From positions 1 through 58,528 of the forward strand of contig JAJUGV010000007.1 in NCBI GenBank assembly GCA_029265795.1: a stretch of DNA of 58,528 bases. The letters run 5' to 3'. Positions 42,527-51,857 of the stretch are shown one piece after another. The notes beneath the pieces were generated by a model. The model was not told where the DNA came from. It saw only the letters and a list, made by a program, of their open reading frames with translations, and did not search any database. A program made the position numbers and the translations under genes. Source of the DNA: Alcaligenaceae bacterium (GTDB lineage Bacteria; Pseudomonadota; Gammaproteobacteria; Burkholderiales; Burkholderiaceae_B). How positions within the stretch are numbered: the first letter of the stretch is position 1; every line of letters begins with the position of its first letter.

Positions 42527-42955
42527 ATGCTTCGATTCGATTTACCACCCGTGTGGTCGAACGTCACCCGATGGGAGGCCTTCGTTAACTTTGCCGTTTG
42601 CGCCGCCAGCCTTCTTGTCAGCCCGTGGCTGATGGCCATTCTGGTCGTACAAGGCTTTGTACGGGGGTTCCTCGGCCACTATAAGTGCCCGGCGCATCGT
42701 ATCTGGGCCAATATCTTTGAGTCACGTGGCTGGGCCGGCAAAAAGGAAAACGCAGGGGCGAAAATGTTCGCCAATAAAATCCTTTTTATCGCCAGCTTGG
42801 TGTCCGTCGTGGCCTATTCGCTCGGTAGCGATATCTGGAAAATTCCATGCATTGTGCTGATGGTCTTCACCACCCTGGAATGGGCAGTGTCTTTCTGCGC
42901 CGCATGCTCGGTCTACGGTTTGTGGTACCGCTGGTTTCCCCCAAAAATGCAGTGA
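42527..42955 (+). CDS. DUF4395-like small integral membrane protein
   Basis: Function unknown. 142 residues with two hydrophobic helical pairs, at about 18-48 and 80-125. Conserved-looking cysteines sit in KCPAHR (about 46) and in CAACSVYG (about 124-131), the pattern I associate with DUF4395. AAGGA precedes the ATG by about 6 bases. It is followed by a strong bidirectional terminator. The family name is from memory of the pattern, not a search. Confidence 0.7.
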   Translation: MLRFDLPPVWSNVTRWEAFVNFAVCAASLLVSPWLMAILVVQGFVRGFLGHYKCPAHRIWANIFESRGWAGKKENAGAKMFANKILFIASLVSVVAYSLGSDIWKIPCIVLMVFTTLEWAVSFCAACSVYGLWYRWFPPKMQ

Positions 42956-42997
42956 TCAGCGCAACAACAGCCCAATAGTGAAGGAATTGTGAAGGAA

Positions 42998-43027
42998 AAC
43001 GGCCGGTGCAATGTTGCACCGGCCGTT
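42998..43027. terminator. Bidirectional terminator between the DUF4395 gene and sodB
   Basis: AACGGCCGGTGCAA (42998-43011) and its exact reverse complement (43014-43027) form a 13-14 bp stem with a tiny loop. On the minus strand it is followed by TTTTCC and on the plus strand by TCTCTATTT. It serves convergent genes on both sides. Confidence 0.7.
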
Positions 43028-43085
43028 CTCTATTTGAGCGTGCGTTCAGGCGAATTCGTTAAGAACGCCTGGCGCTAAAACCGCT

Positions 43086-43664
43086 TTAGGCAAAGTTCTT
43101 GGCAACGAAGTCCCAGTTCACCAGGCTCCAGAAACTTTCCAGATACTTGGGACGCGCGTTGCGGTAGTCGATGTAGTAGGCGTGCTCCCACACATCACAG
43201 GTAAGTAGTGGGATGTCAGCCGTGGTAAGCGGCGTAGCGGCATTGCTGGTATTGACAATGTCGACCGAACCATCGCCCTTCTTGACGAGCCACGTCCAGC
43301 CCGAGCCAAAGTTTCCAGCGGCTTGCTTGTTGAACTCTTCCTTGAACGCGTCGAAGCTGCCCCACTTGGCATTAATGGCTTCAGCAAGCGCACCTTGCGG
43401 CTCACCGCCGCCGTTTGGCGACAGGCAATTCCAGTAAAAGGTGTGATTCCAGACCTGGGCGGCGTTGTTGAACAAACCACCCGAGGACTTGCGAACGATA
43501 TCTTCCAGAGAAGCCGATTCGAACTCAGTGCCTGCGATCAGGTTGTTCAGGTTGGTGACATAGGTCTGATGATGCTTGCCGTAGTGGTATTCAAGGGTTT
43601 CCTTGGAGATATGCGGCTCAAGCGCATTCATCTCATACGGAAGCGGGGGAAGCGTAAATGCCAT
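43086..43664 (-). CDS. sodB: Superoxide dismutase, iron type
   Basis: Cytosolic superoxide dismutase. 192 residues. The metal ligands are His27, His74, Asp157 and His161, at the same positions as in E. coli SodB. Gln70 in NNAAQVWNH and the NFGSGW segment indicate the Fe rather than the Mn form. The start at 43664 ([11 protein letters not shown]) has AAGGG about 8 bases upstream; an in-frame ATG 18 bases earlier is less likely. Monocistronic, sharing a terminator with the facing gene. Confidence 0.96.
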   Translation of the reverse strand: MAFTLPPLPYEMNALEPHISKETLEYHYGKHHQTYVTNLNNLIAGTEFESASLEDIVRKSSGGLFNNAAQVWNHTFYWNCLSPNGGGEPQGALAEAINAKWGSFDAFKEEFNKQAAGNFGSGWTWLVKKGDGSVDIVNTSNAATPLTTADIPLLTCDVWEHAYYIDYRNARPKYLESFWSLVNWDFVAKNFA

Positions 43665-43779
43665 GTTCGTTGCCCTTTTCAAAAGAATTCATTGAATACA
43701 CTGCGGGTCTGAGACCATCTGCCAGTTCGTGGCAGGTCTGCACGCGGCGTGATCTGCGGCCTAGGTTCTGTGGCCGGCC

Positions 43780-45144
43780 CTAAATAAGCCCATGCGTGGA
43801 CAGCACCTTGGCCTGAGCAGTGCCGCGTCCAAACTCTATCTGCAGCGTCTCGCCAACGTTTAAGTCTAACCCATTTTTTACGATCTTCCCTTCAGCGTTT
43901 CGTGTGATCGAGTAACCTCTCTCCAATACGCTGTTTGGCCCAAGCGCTTCCAGAGTCTGCGTCAGTGCCGCGAGCCGCGCGCGCCGCTGCGACACACTAG
44001 ACGCCAAGGCGCGCTCCAGTCTCTGCTCAAATTGTTCGACCGTTTTGCGGTGCTCATCCATTCGGGGTCGGCATCGCTCCAGGCGGGCCTGAAGCAACAC
44101 ATGACGGCTCATGTTGCGCTCTAAGATACGCACCGTGGATTGTTCTAAACGGCGCCCTAAAGCAGCGAGCCGCTCGGCCTGTTGCAGCAATCGCTGGCGC
44201 GGCGACACCAGGCCGGCCCGGGCGCGATCCAAGCGCATCGACGCCCGCTCAATAAGCCGCATTTGCCTTAGCGTTAGTGCATTGATAGCCGCTTCTACGG
44301 CGCGCACACACTCCGCACGCGGCAGGCAGCTGAGTTCAGCTGCCGCAGTGGGGGTAGGGGCCCGAAGATCCGCTACAAAATCTGCGATAGTGAAGTCGGT
44401 TTCGTGCCCGACGCCGCAGATAACGGGAATCGGACTGGCTGCGATTGCTCGTGCCAGGCCTTCGTCGTTGAAGCTCCAGAGGTCTTCAATGCTGCCGCCC
44501 CCCCGCACCAGCAAGAGGGTATCGACCTCCTTACGCTGGGCGGCCACCTGCAGAGCGTGCACCAAAGCGGCGGGAGCATCCGCACCCTGTACTGGAGCGG
44601 GATAGACGATAACCGGTACATGTGGCGCGCGCCTGGCCATTGCAGTCAGAACATCGCGCAATGCGGCGGCGGCAAGTGAGGTGACCACGCCAATAGAACG
44701 CGGATGACGCTCCGGCCGGCGCTTGCGTGCCGGATCGAACAGCCCTTCCGCTTCCAGCTTCTGCTTGAGCCGCAGGAAGGCTTCGTGCAAATCCCCTAAA
44801 CCCGCTCGGCGCATGGTTTCGACCTGCACCTGATAGTCCCCTCGCGGCTCGTACAAGGACACGGTCACGCGGAATTCAAACCGCTCCCCTGCCCGTGGAA
44901 CAAACCCCACTGCCTGAGCCCTGCCGCGAAACATCACGGCACGCACCGCAGCGCGCTCATCCTTGATAGAAAAATACCAGTGACCGGAGGCTGCCTGAGT
45001 AAAGTTTGAGATCTCACCGCGCAACCAGATGCGGCTGAAGGACGCTTCCAACAATCGGCCGACTTTGCTATTGAGCTGGCTGACTGTCCAGATGGGCTCC
45101 TGTCCGCCAAATGGCGGAGTCTCCAACGTAAAAGTGGTGCTCAT
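43780..45144 (-). CDS. xseA: Exodeoxyribonuclease VII large subunit
   Basis: Catalytic subunit of ExoVII, which degrades single-stranded DNA. 454 residues. The N-terminal OB domain has WTVSQLNSKVGRLLE and the DNA-binding GEISNFTQAASGHWYF (about 18-65). The catalytic core has RPERHPRSIGVVTS, LLVRGGGSIEDLWSFNDE and GVGHETDFTI. A coiled-coil arm spans about 290-400. Two starts are possible: 45144 (used here) and 45174. Neither has a clear ribosome site. A TTGACA just upstream of 45174 could be a -35 element and would favour 45144. xseB is not in the window. Confidence 0.93.
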   Translation of the reverse strand: MSTTFTLETPPFGGQEPIWTVSQLNSKVGRLLEASFSRIWLRGEISNFTQAASGHWYFSIKDERAAVRAVMFRGRAQAVGFVPRAGERFEFRVTVSLYEPRGDYQVQVETMRRAGLGDLHEAFLRLKQKLEAEGLFDPARKRRPERHPRSIGVVTSLAAAALRDVLTAMARRAPHVPVIVYPAPVQGADAPAALVHALQVAAQRKEVDTLLLVRGGGSIEDLWSFNDEGLARAIAASPIPVICGVGHETDFTIADFVADLRAPTPTAAAELSCLPRAECVRAVEAAINALTLRQMRLIERASMRLDRARAGLVSPRQRLLQQAERLAALGRRLEQSTVRILERNMSRHVLLQARLERCRPRMDEHRKTVEQFEQRLERALASSVSQRRARLAALTQTLEALGPNSVLERGYSITRNAEGKIVKNGLDLNVGETLQIEFGRGTAQAKVLSTHGLI

Positions 45145-45529
45145 AAATGAATTGCTGTCCACAGCTTGTTGCATATTGTCAAAATGACGGATTCACGGGG
45201 CAAACGGGCGACCAAATGATGAAACGCTTTAGAAAAACAACACAACCTATTGATTATTAAGGATTTATTTACAAACCGAATTTTGGCTGAAATTTGACCA
45301 ATGAACCGCTAGTCCAACGAAAATGCGGCACTTCACAACATTACCCACAGAATTATCCACAGATTCTGTGGATACCTTCAGCAAAGGCCCGGCTGGCGCC
45401 ACTTTCGGCCGTTTACCCCGGGTCATCCCCCCCGCCATACCAGGTGGTGAGATGCCCTCGGCCTGCGCCCTTACCCATCCTGCGGCTCGATTGTAGAATG
45501 CAACATCGTTGGAAACCGGACATTAAGCA
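45145..45529. other. Intergenic region with DnaA-box-like cluster
   Basis: A 385-bp gap between divergent xseA and exbB. An AT-rich block lies at about 45225-45295. A cluster of DnaA-box-like 9-mers follows at 45341-45375: TTACCCACA (45341-45349), a perfect TTATCCACA (45353-45361) and inverted TGTGGATAC (45367-45375). TATCCACAGA (45354-45363) and its reverse complement (45365-45374) form a perfect 21-bp palindrome around T45364. No gene or RNA is recognisable in the gap. Confidence 0.6.
45471..45499 (+). promoter_or_regulatory. Candidate promoter of exbB-exbD-lpxK-ycaR-kdsB
   Basis: TTACCC (45471-45476) and TAGAAT (45494-45499) are 17 bases apart. The predicted start is about 25 bases before the exbB ATG. 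The -35 is poor, so activator help may be needed. Confidence 0.4.
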
Positions 45530-46138
45530 ATGCTCGACTTGATACATGCGGCCGGCTGGCCGATCTGGCTGTTGATCTGCACCTCAGTCCTGGGACTCGC
45601 CATCATCATTGAGCGCTTCCTTTCGTTGCGCGAAGGCCGTGTACTCCCTTCCCGCCTATCGAGTCAGGTCTTGGAAGTCGTTCGTCAGCGTAACGATGAC
45701 AGCGATGCCATCATTCGCTTGGCCGGGTCGTCCCCTCTTGGGCGCGTCCTGGCCGAAGTGCTCGTGCATCGTCATGATACGCCCCGCAACCGGCAGATCG
45801 CTGCCGAGGATGTCGGCAAAGACGTGGCGCATCAGCTCAATCGCTATCTGCCGGGGCTTGCCACGATTGCAGTGGTCGCACCATTGCTCGGCCTGTTTGG
45901 AACGGTAGTCGGGATGATCGAAATCTTCGCCTCCTATACACCGGATGGCGGCGACCCCGCACAGCTGGCACGCGGTATTTCTATCGCGCTGTACAACACG
46001 GCCTTTGGCATCATCATTGCCATCCCCGCATTGGTCTTTCATCGTTATTTTCGCTCGCGTGTCGACCACTTTCTGCATCGTATGGAGCGCGAGGCTAGTT
46101 CCTTGAGCCGCTTGCTGGATCGGGGAGCCGCGCAATGA
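45530..46138 (+). CDS. exbB: MotA/TolQ/ExbB proton channel family protein (ExbB)
   Basis: Inner-membrane proton-channel subunit that energises outer-membrane processes with ExbD. 202 residues, three transmembrane helices at about 9-29, 108-132 and 152-172. Family motif GLLGTVVGMI appears as LLGLFGTVVGMIEIF near 119. It overlaps exbD by 4 bp. No tonB follows. Its position ahead of lpxK-ycaR-kdsB is seen in other beta- and gammaproteobacteria, where the pair is sometimes annotated ExbB2. Confidence 0.92.
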   Translation: MLDLIHAAGWPIWLLICTSVLGLAIIIERFLSLREGRVLPSRLSSQVLEVVRQRNDDSDAIIRLAGSSPLGRVLAEVLVHRHDTPRNRQIAAEDVGKDVAHQLNRYLPGLATIAVVAPLLGLFGTVVGMIEIFASYTPDGGDPAQLARGISIALYNTAFGIIIAIPALVFHRYFRSRVDHFLHRMEREASSLSRLLDRGAAQ

Positions 46139-46575
46139 ACTTCCGCAGGCACCAGCCGGACGACGTCATCGAGATCAACTTGATTCCGCTCATTGACGTG
46201 TTGCTGGTGATTCTAATTTTCCTTGCCGCAACGACATCGTTCGACCGCTACCACCAGCTGAAGCTCACCCTTCCTCGTGCAAGTGCAGAAGCCCAGCAGC
46301 GGGACGCCATTCATATCGGTATCAGCCATGATGGGCTCTACGCAGTCCAGGGTCAGCTCCTGCCCGGCACGACGACGGCCGATATCTCCGAGGCGCTGTT
46401 GCAGCTGATCGCAGCGAAGGCGGGCCAAGCCCCACAAGAACAGGACGCTTCTGAACGCATCATTGTTATCGACGCCGATGCCCAAGCTTCCCACGCTGCC
46501 GTCGTAAGGGCGATGGAAGCGGCGCGGCAGGCAGGTATTGAGCGTGTGCACTTCGCCACGCAAGCATCCCCATGA
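46135..46575 (+). CDS. exbD: ExbD/TolR family biopolymer transport protein
   Basis: Single-pass inner-membrane partner of ExbB. 146 residues. The N-terminal helix (about 17-34) contains Asp21 in NLIPLIDVLLVILIFL, the conserved proton-path aspartate. The periplasmic domain has VDADAQASHAAVVRAMEAARQAG. It overlaps exbB and lpxK by 4 bp each. Confidence 0.93.
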   Translation: MNFRRHQPDDVIEINLIPLIDVLLVILIFLAATTSFDRYHQLKLTLPRASAEAQQRDAIHIGISHDGLYAVQGQLLPGTTTADISEALLQLIAAKAGQAPQEQDASERIIVIDADAQASHAAVVRAMEAARQAGIERVHFATQASP

Positions 46576-47657
46576 GAGTACGAATCGAACGCGCCCTGCA
46601 TGCAGCATGGCGTAAGAAGGGCCTGTTCAGCCTCTTGATGTGGCCGTTTTCGCACATCTACGGTGCCGTCATCGCGCGCCGGAAGGCCGCCTATGAAAGC
46701 CGGCCGGAACGCGTACATCACGACACCTTGCCCGTCGTCGTGGTGGGCAACATTTATGTGGGGGGCACTGGGAAGACGCCTGTCGTGATGGCCCTGGTCG
46801 ATGCGCTGCGAGCAAGAGGCTGGCAACCGGGAGTCATCAGTCGCGGCTATGGGGCGCGTCCTGGTAAAACCCCCAGGGCCGGACAGGGGGATTTAGACCC
46901 CGCGCTCTTCGGCGACGAACCTGCGCTGATCGCTGCCCGCACGCAAGCGCCCGTCTGTGTCCACCCCGACCGCAAAGCCGCCATTCGGCGGCTACGGCGC
47001 CAATACCCAATGGTTGACGTCGTAGTGGCTGATGACGGCCTGCAGCACTTGGCATTGGGCCGCGATGTGGAAATCGTGGTTCAGGATGCACGCGGCATCG
47101 GCAATGGACGCCTGATACCCGCAGGCCCATTGCGCGAACCTGCCTCACGTTTGGAAACCGTCGACTTCATCATCAATAACCTGCAGCCCGGCGAAACAGC
47201 TGTCACTGGGGCTGCCGGCGTGGCGCACACCGTCGACATGACCCTGGAGCCAGTGCGCGTAGAACACGTGCAGACGGGCCAGGAGTGGAGCTGGCTGGAC
47301 TGGCTTGCCAGACACGAGACGGGCCGCTGCGCGGCCGTCGCCGCGATCGGTCGTCCCGAACGATTCTTCGACATGCTACGCCACAGCGGCGTGGTCCTGG
47401 ACCAGGCACGCGCCCTGCCGGACCATTACAGCTACGATCACTCCCCCTTCACTGACTTAGATGCGGACAGCATCCTGATTACACCGAAAGACGCCGTAAA
47501 ATGCCGCAAATTCGATGACTCGCGTCTGTATAGCGTACATCCTGGGCCATGCTTTTCCGATCCCACATGGCTCGATCTCGTGCATGAGCTGCTGCAAGCC
47601 ATTTCTGTTCGCAAACTCACATCAGCCCGGTCAGAAGCACTACACTCAGAGTTTTGA
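46572..47657 (+). CDS. lpxK: Tetraacyldisaccharide 4'-kinase LpxK
   Basis: Membrane-associated kinase that phosphorylates the lipid A precursor at the 4' position. 361 residues. An N-terminal membrane-binding helix (about 15-35) comes first. The P-loop GGTGKTP is near 63, with ISRGYG near 89. The conserved DDGLQH (about 153) carries the DxD-like catalytic region. The C-terminal sequence after about 345 is non-conserved. It overlaps exbD by 4 bp and ends just before ycaR. Confidence 0.95.
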   Translation: MRVRIERALHAAWRKKGLFSLLMWPFSHIYGAVIARRKAAYESRPERVHHDTLPVVVVGNIYVGGTGKTPVVMALVDALRARGWQPGVISRGYGARPGKTPRAGQGDLDPALFGDEPALIAARTQAPVCVHPDRKAAIRRLRRQYPMVDVVVADDGLQHLALGRDVEIVVQDARGIGNGRLIPAGPLREPASRLETVDFIINNLQPGETAVTGAAGVAHTVDMTLEPVRVEHVQTGQEWSWLDWLARHETGRCAAVAAIGRPERFFDMLRHSGVVLDQARALPDHYSYDHSPFTDLDADSILITPKDAVKCRKFDDSRLYSVHPGPCFSDPTWLDLVHELLQAISVRKLTSARSEALHSEF

Positions 47658-47680
47658 CTGCCCCTCCAGCAGGCTTACCC

Positions 47681-47923
47681 ATGGAATCCCGATTGCTTGA
47701 AATCCTTGTCTGTCCCGTCTGTAAAGGGTCGCTACGATACGATCGGCAGCGCCAGGAACTTATTTGCCGAGCCGATCGGTTGGCATACCCGGTACGTGAC
47801 GGCGTGCCGGTAATGCTGGAAGGCGAAGCTCGCGACCTGCAGTCTGGCAGCCCTTCGCACCCCTCTACTCAAACCGCGGACGGTGCGCAGGCGAGCTCTG
47901 ATACGACGCCTGAGCAACCATGA
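47681..47923 (+). CDS. Trm112/YcaR family small zinc-ribbon-like protein
   Basis: Small protein of the Trm112 (UPF0434) family, generally found between lpxK and kdsB. 80 residues. The core, about 1-50, has [16 protein letters not shown] and [13 protein letters not shown]; only the first CPxC pair is obvious. The C-terminal 30 residues are polar and low-complexity. ATG 47681 is preferred over an in-frame TTG at 47654 that overlaps lpxK. Its role in LPS synthesis is inferred from gene order only. Confidence 0.88.
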   Translation: MESRLLEILVCPVCKGSLRYDRQRQELICRADRLAYPVRDGVPVMLEGEARDLQSGSPSHPSTQTADGAQASSDTTPEQP

Positions 47924-48684
47924 GTTTCATTGCCGTCGTGCCGGCCAGGTTGGCTTCGGCCCGCCTGCCGGACAAACCGTTAGCCGATATCTGCGGCAAG
48001 CCGATGGTTGTTCGTACTGCCGAGCGTGCCCGCGCCTCGGGCGCCGTCCGTGTCATTATCGCCACGGACGCCGAACGCGTGCTGGAGGCAGCTCGCGTTC
48101 ATGGCCACGAGGCTTTAATGACGCGACCCGATCACCCCAGTGGGACAGACCGTCTGGCCGAAGTCGTCGAGCAACTAGCCCTGCCCGACGATGCCGTCCT
48201 GGTAAACGTACAGGGCGATGAACCCCTGATCGACCCACAGCTGATTGATGCCGTCGCTCTGCTGTTGCAACAAGATAGTCGGGCGGCCATGGCCACCTGT
48301 GCCAGCCGTATCGTGGACAGCCAGCCGCTTTTTAACCCAAGTACCGTAAAAGTCGTGTGTAACGCGGCCGGGCATGCTCTGTATTTCTCACGGGCTCCGC
48401 TGCCATGGGCACGCGACGCCTTTGCGCGCGACCGTGACACACTGCCCGACGGCTTCCCCGCGCTGCATCACATTGGCTTGTATGCCTACCGGGCCGGTTT
48501 TCTGCGCCGCTTCAGAACCCTACCGCAAGGCCCACTGGAGCGTTGGGAATCGCTCGAACAACTGCGTGCACTGGAAAACGGCTATGCCATTGCCGTCCAT
48601 GTGACCGATACCCATCCCGCCCCGGGCGTCGATACACCTGAAGATCTGGAACGCGTTCGCCGTTACTGTGCGAATCAGTTATAA
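47920..48684 (+). CDS. kdsB: 3-deoxy-manno-octulosonate cytidylyltransferase KdsB
   Basis: Activates Kdo as CMP-Kdo for the LPS inner core. 254 residues. The nucleotide-binding N terminus has [16 protein letters not shown] (6-21) with the conserved RLPx[13 protein letters not shown] (about 92) binds metal and CTP, and the C-terminal IGLYAYR and [10 protein letters not shown] are present. It overlaps ycaR by 4 bp. Last gene of the exbB-led LPS operon. Confidence 0.97.
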   Translation: MSFIAVVPARLASARLPDKPLADICGKPMVVRTAERARASGAVRVIIATDAERVLEAARVHGHEALMTRPDHPSGTDRLAEVVEQLALPDDAVLVNVQGDEPLIDPQLIDAVALLLQQDSRAAMATCASRIVDSQPLFNPSTVKVVCNAAGHALYFSRAPLPWARDAFARDRDTLPDGFPALHHIGLYAYRAGFLRRFRTLPQGPLERWESLEQLRALENGYAIAVHVTDTHPAPGVDTPEDLERVRRYCANQL

Positions 48685-48774
48685 CCCGCAGGATTGGCCG
48701 TTCGATCTTCAGACTTACTGCATAATTTGTTGCATTGCGGCATAATCCAGACACTTTTTACCCAGGAGGAATAA

Positions 48775-49431
48775 ATGCGCTTGATTCTGCTAGGTCCACC
48801 CGGAGCGGGCAAAGGAACCCAGGCAGCGTTCATCACCGAACGGTTTGGAATTCCACAAATTGCTACCGGCGACATGCTGCGTGCGGCCGTCAAGGCCCAG
48901 ACTCCCCTTGGCATCGAGGCGAAAAAGGTCATGGATGCCGGCGGACTGGTATCTGACGAGATCATTATCGGCCTTGTCAAAGACCGTCTGCGCGAGCCGG
49001 ACTGTGAGAATGGCTATTTGTTCGACGGGTTCCCACGCACCATCCCCCAGGCCGACGCACTGAAATCCGCCGGTATCGCACTGGATTTTGTGGTTGAACT
49101 GGTCGTCCCCGAAGAAAACATCATCGAACGCATGAGCGGTCGCCGTGTGCACCCCGCCAGCGGTCGCAGCTATCACACCAAATTCAATCCGCCTAAAGTC
49201 GCCGATATCGACGACATCAGCGGCGAACCTCTAGTGCAGCGCGATGATGACAAAGAAGAAACCGTTCGGCATCGGCTGTCCGTCTACCGCGAGCAGACCC
49301 GCCCGCTGGTCGACTACTACGAAAGCTGGGCCGAGTCCGGAGATCCGGCGGCACCCGCTTACCGCCGGATTTCCGGACTCGGTTCGGTGGACGAGATCCG
49401 CGCCCGTATTTTCGAGGCCATTTCCGCCTGA
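48775..49431 (+). CDS. adk: Adenylate kinase
   Basis: Balances AMP, ADP and ATP in the cytosol. 218 residues, long form. The P-loop [10 protein letters not shown] is at 7-16, followed by [14 protein letters not shown] near 84. The LID (about 122-160) has [13 protein letters not shown] and no Cys4 zinc set. A strong AGGAGG lies 6 bases before the ATG. It is separated from kdsB by 90 bp containing CATAAT-like repeats that may be its promoter. Confidence 0.97.
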   Translation: MRLILLGPPGAGKGTQAAFITERFGIPQIATGDMLRAAVKAQTPLGIEAKKVMDAGGLVSDEIIIGLVKDRLREPDCENGYLFDGFPRTIPQADALKSAGIALDFVVELVVPEENIIERMSGRRVHPASGRSYHTKFNPPKVADIDDISGEPLVQRDDDKEETVRHRLSVYREQTRPLVDYYESWAESGDPAAPAYRRISGLGSVDEIRARIFEAISA

Positions 49432-49472
49432 TGCGCCTGTTGCGCGACATTCTAAAAACTGAGAGGGAATAG

Positions 49473-50231
49473 ATGGAAATCAAGGACAAGGTATTCATCG
49501 TCACCGGGGGGGCTTCCGGTTTGGGCGCCGGCACGGTGAGGATGCTGGTCGAGCATGGCGGCAAGGTAGTGATTGCTGATGTGCAGGACGAAGCAGGACA
49601 AGCGCTGGCTCAAGAGCTGGGGCAGGTATTCGTCCACTGTGACGTCACACAAGAGGCCGACGGGCAGGCCGCCGTGGACGCGGCGCTTAAGCTCGGATCC
49701 TTGTTCGGCTTGGTGAACTGTGCAGGCATCGCCCCGGCGTCGCGCACAGTGGGCCGCAACGGCCCCCATCCCCTGGACATGTTCCAGAAAGTCATCAGTG
49801 TCAACCTGATCGGCACTTTCAACATGATTCGGCTGGCCGCCGCCGCCATGTCCGACAACGAGCCCGAATCCACCGGCGAACGCGGGGTGCTCATCAACAC
49901 TGCGTCCGTGGCGGCTTTTGACGGTCAGATCGGCCAAGCGGCCTACTCCGCCTCAAAAGGTGGCGTGGTCGGCATGACGTTGCCAATCGCACGCGATCTT
50001 GCCAAAAGCGGTATTCGCTGCGTGACCATCGCACCCGGTATCTTCGGCACACCAATGATGTTCGGCATGCCGCAAGAGGTCCAGGACTCTCTCGCAGCCA
50101 GTATCCCCTTCCCTTCCCGGCTGGGTACACCGACGGATTACGCCAAACTGGTGCATAGTATCGTCACCAATGAGATGCTCAACGGCGAAACCATCCGCCT
50201 GGACGGCGCAATCCGCATGGCGCCGAAGTAA
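49473..50231 (+). CDS. Short-chain dehydrogenase, HSD10-type 3-hydroxyacyl-CoA dehydrogenase
   Basis: NAD-dependent SDR. 252 residues. The cofactor motif [10 protein letters not shown] is at 11-20, then NCAGIAP. The catalytic Ser-Tyr-Lys is in [10 protein letters not shown]...AYSASKGG. The C terminus [19 protein letters not shown]...[15 protein letters not shown] is that of the HSD17B10 / type II 3-hydroxyacyl-CoA dehydrogenase group. That implies fatty-acyl-CoA or branched-chain amino-acid oxidation, which would suit the liv transporter in this window (inference). GAGGGA precedes the ATG. It lies 41 bp behind adk. Confidence 0.88.
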   Translation: MEIKDKVFIVTGGASGLGAGTVRMLVEHGGKVVIADVQDEAGQALAQELGQVFVHCDVTQEADGQAAVDAALKLGSLFGLVNCAGIAPASRTVGRNGPHPLDMFQKVISVNLIGTFNMIRLAAAAMSDNEPESTGERGVLINTASVAAFDGQIGQAAYSASKGGVVGMTLPIARDLAKSGIRCVTIAPGIFGTPMMFGMPQEVQDSLAASIPFPSRLGTPTDYAKLVHSIVTNEMLNGETIRLDGAIRMAPK

Positions 50232-50243
50232 ACAGTTGTCGAC

Positions 50244-51800
50244 ATGGGTTTACTGCGGTCAGCGGCCACCGTCAGCAGCTTTACGCTGCTGTCGCGCATC
50301 ACCGGGCTCATTCGCGATGTCCTGATCGCCAGGGCGTTCGGCGCCGGTGCGCTGACCGACGCGTTCTGGGTGGCCTTCCGCATTCCCAACCTATTGCGTC
50401 GCCTGTTTGCAGAAGGCGCATTCTCTCAAGCCTTCGTTCCCATTCTGGGTGAGCTGCGCAGCAGCGCGGGCCATGGCGAAGTTCGACGCCTGCTGGATCG
50501 GGTAGCTTTGTTGCTGACCCTCGTAGTGATGCTGGTGACCGTGCTGGGCATACTGGGAGCCCCCTGGGTGGTCAGCCTCATGGCCACTGGTTTGCGCAGC
50601 GCGGCGCGGCAAAGCGAGTTCGAAGCAGCGGTCTGGATGACGCGCATGATGTTTCCCTACATCCTGTGCATGTCGCTGGTGGCCTTCGCATCAGGCGTAC
50701 TCAACACCTGGAGCCGCTATGCGATCCCCGCCTTCACACCCATCCTTTTGAATCTCAGCATGATCGCGGCCAGCCTTTTTATGGTGGGTTGGTTCGAGAT
50801 TCCGATCTATGCCCTCGCGGCAGGGGTGATGATCGGAGGTTTTCTGCAGTTAGCCGTTCAATGGAGTGCCCTGGCTCGGTTGGGGTTGCTGCCACGCCTG
50901 AACGCGGGCATCTCGCAAAGTCGGCGAGACCCCATCGTACGTCGCATACTGCGCCAGATGCTGCCCGCAATTCTGGGCGTTTCAGTCGCGCAAATATCTC
51001 TGCTCATCAATACGAATATCGCGACCTGGCTACAGCCCGGCAGTGTCACATGGCTGTCTTTCGCTGATCGCCTGATGGAGTTTCCCACTGCACTACTAGG
51101 GGTCGCGCTGGGTACTGTGCTGCTGCCGAGCTTGTCACGGGCGTATGCCCGCGATGACCACGACGCTTATAACGCGCTCCTGGACTGGGGCCTACGCCTG
51201 GTGGTCTTGCTTGGTCTTCCTGCAGCCTTGGGCCTCGCCTTGTGCTCAGACGCGCTGGTGGCGACCCTGTTCAACTATGGGGCGTTCAGCGCACATGATG
51301 TCGGGCAGACGCGTGTCGCCGTCATGGCGTACTCCGTGGGTCTGATCGGCCTGCTGGCGATCAAGATCCTGGCACCTGCGTTCTATGCACGGCAAGACAT
51401 TCGAACCCCCGTAAAAATCGCGGCACTGTGTCTGGTGGTCACGCAACTGCTGAACGCAGTGATGGTTCCGGTGTTGGCTCATGCCGGACTCGCGCTTTCC
51501 ATCGGCCTAGGCGCCACACTCAATGCCGGTCTACTCGCCTACACCTTGCACAGCCGTGGCATCTACCGTCCAAACTCGGGCTGGCAACGCTTCCTGGCTA
51601 GAGCCTTACCCGCGCAGCTGGTATTGGCGGCCGTCTTACTGGCAGCCGGCCCATACATAGACTGGATCCAGCTTGGCAGCCAACCGGGCTGGCGTATCGT
51701 ATGGCTGGCCGGCTTAGTCTGCACCGCCGCCGCAGCCTATTTCGCCACGCTATGGATATGCGGTTTTCGGCCATCCGACTTTACACGGCGGGCCACATAA
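50244..51800 (+). CDS. murJ: Lipid II flippase MurJ
   Basis: Inner-membrane MOP-superfamily transporter that flips lipid II for peptidoglycan synthesis. 518 residues with about 14 hydrophobic helices. The N terminus LRSAATVSSFTLLSRITGLIRDVLIARAFGAG is diagnostic, followed by AFWVAFRIPNLLRRLFAEGAFSQAFVP. It starts 12 bp after the dehydrogenase stop with a weak ribosome site. It is followed by rpsT, a common beta/gamma order. Confidence 0.97.
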   Translation: MGLLRSAATVSSFTLLSRITGLIRDVLIARAFGAGALTDAFWVAFRIPNLLRRLFAEGAFSQAFVPILGELRSSAGHGEVRRLLDRVALLLTLVVMLVTVLGILGAPWVVSLMATGLRSAARQSEFEAAVWMTRMMFPYILCMSLVAFASGVLNTWSRYAIPAFTPILLNLSMIAASLFMVGWFEIPIYALAAGVMIGGFLQLAVQWSALARLGLLPRLNAGISQSRRDPIVRRILRQMLPAILGVSVAQISLLINTNIATWLQPGSVTWLSFADRLMEFPTALLGVALGTVLLPSLSRAYARDDHDAYNALLDWGLRLVVLLGLPAALGLALCSDALVATLFNYGAFSAHDVGQTRVAVMAYSVGLIGLLAIKILAPAFYARQDIRTPVKIAALCLVVTQLLNAVMVPVLAHAGLALSIGLGATLNAGLLAYTLHSRGIYRPNSGWQRFLARALPAQLVLAAVLLAAGPYIDWIQLGSQPGWRIVWLAGLVCTAAAAYFATLWICGFRPSDFTRRAT

Positions 51801-51808
51801 TATAGAAT
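51780..51808 (+). promoter_or_regulatory. Candidate promoter of rpsT
   Basis: TTTACA (51780-51785) and TAGAAT (51803-51808) are 17 bases apart. They overlap the 3' end of murJ and lie about 50 bases before the rpsT ATG. Confidence 0.55.
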
Positions 51809-51857
51809 GCCTGTCTTTGCCAGTTAGACCACTTACATTACAGAACACGCAACACAC

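Noticed and set aside
45145-45529. Chromosomal replication origin
   Set aside because: No dnaA, dnaN, rpmH or gidA nearby and only three box-like sites; reported only as a DnaA-box cluster.
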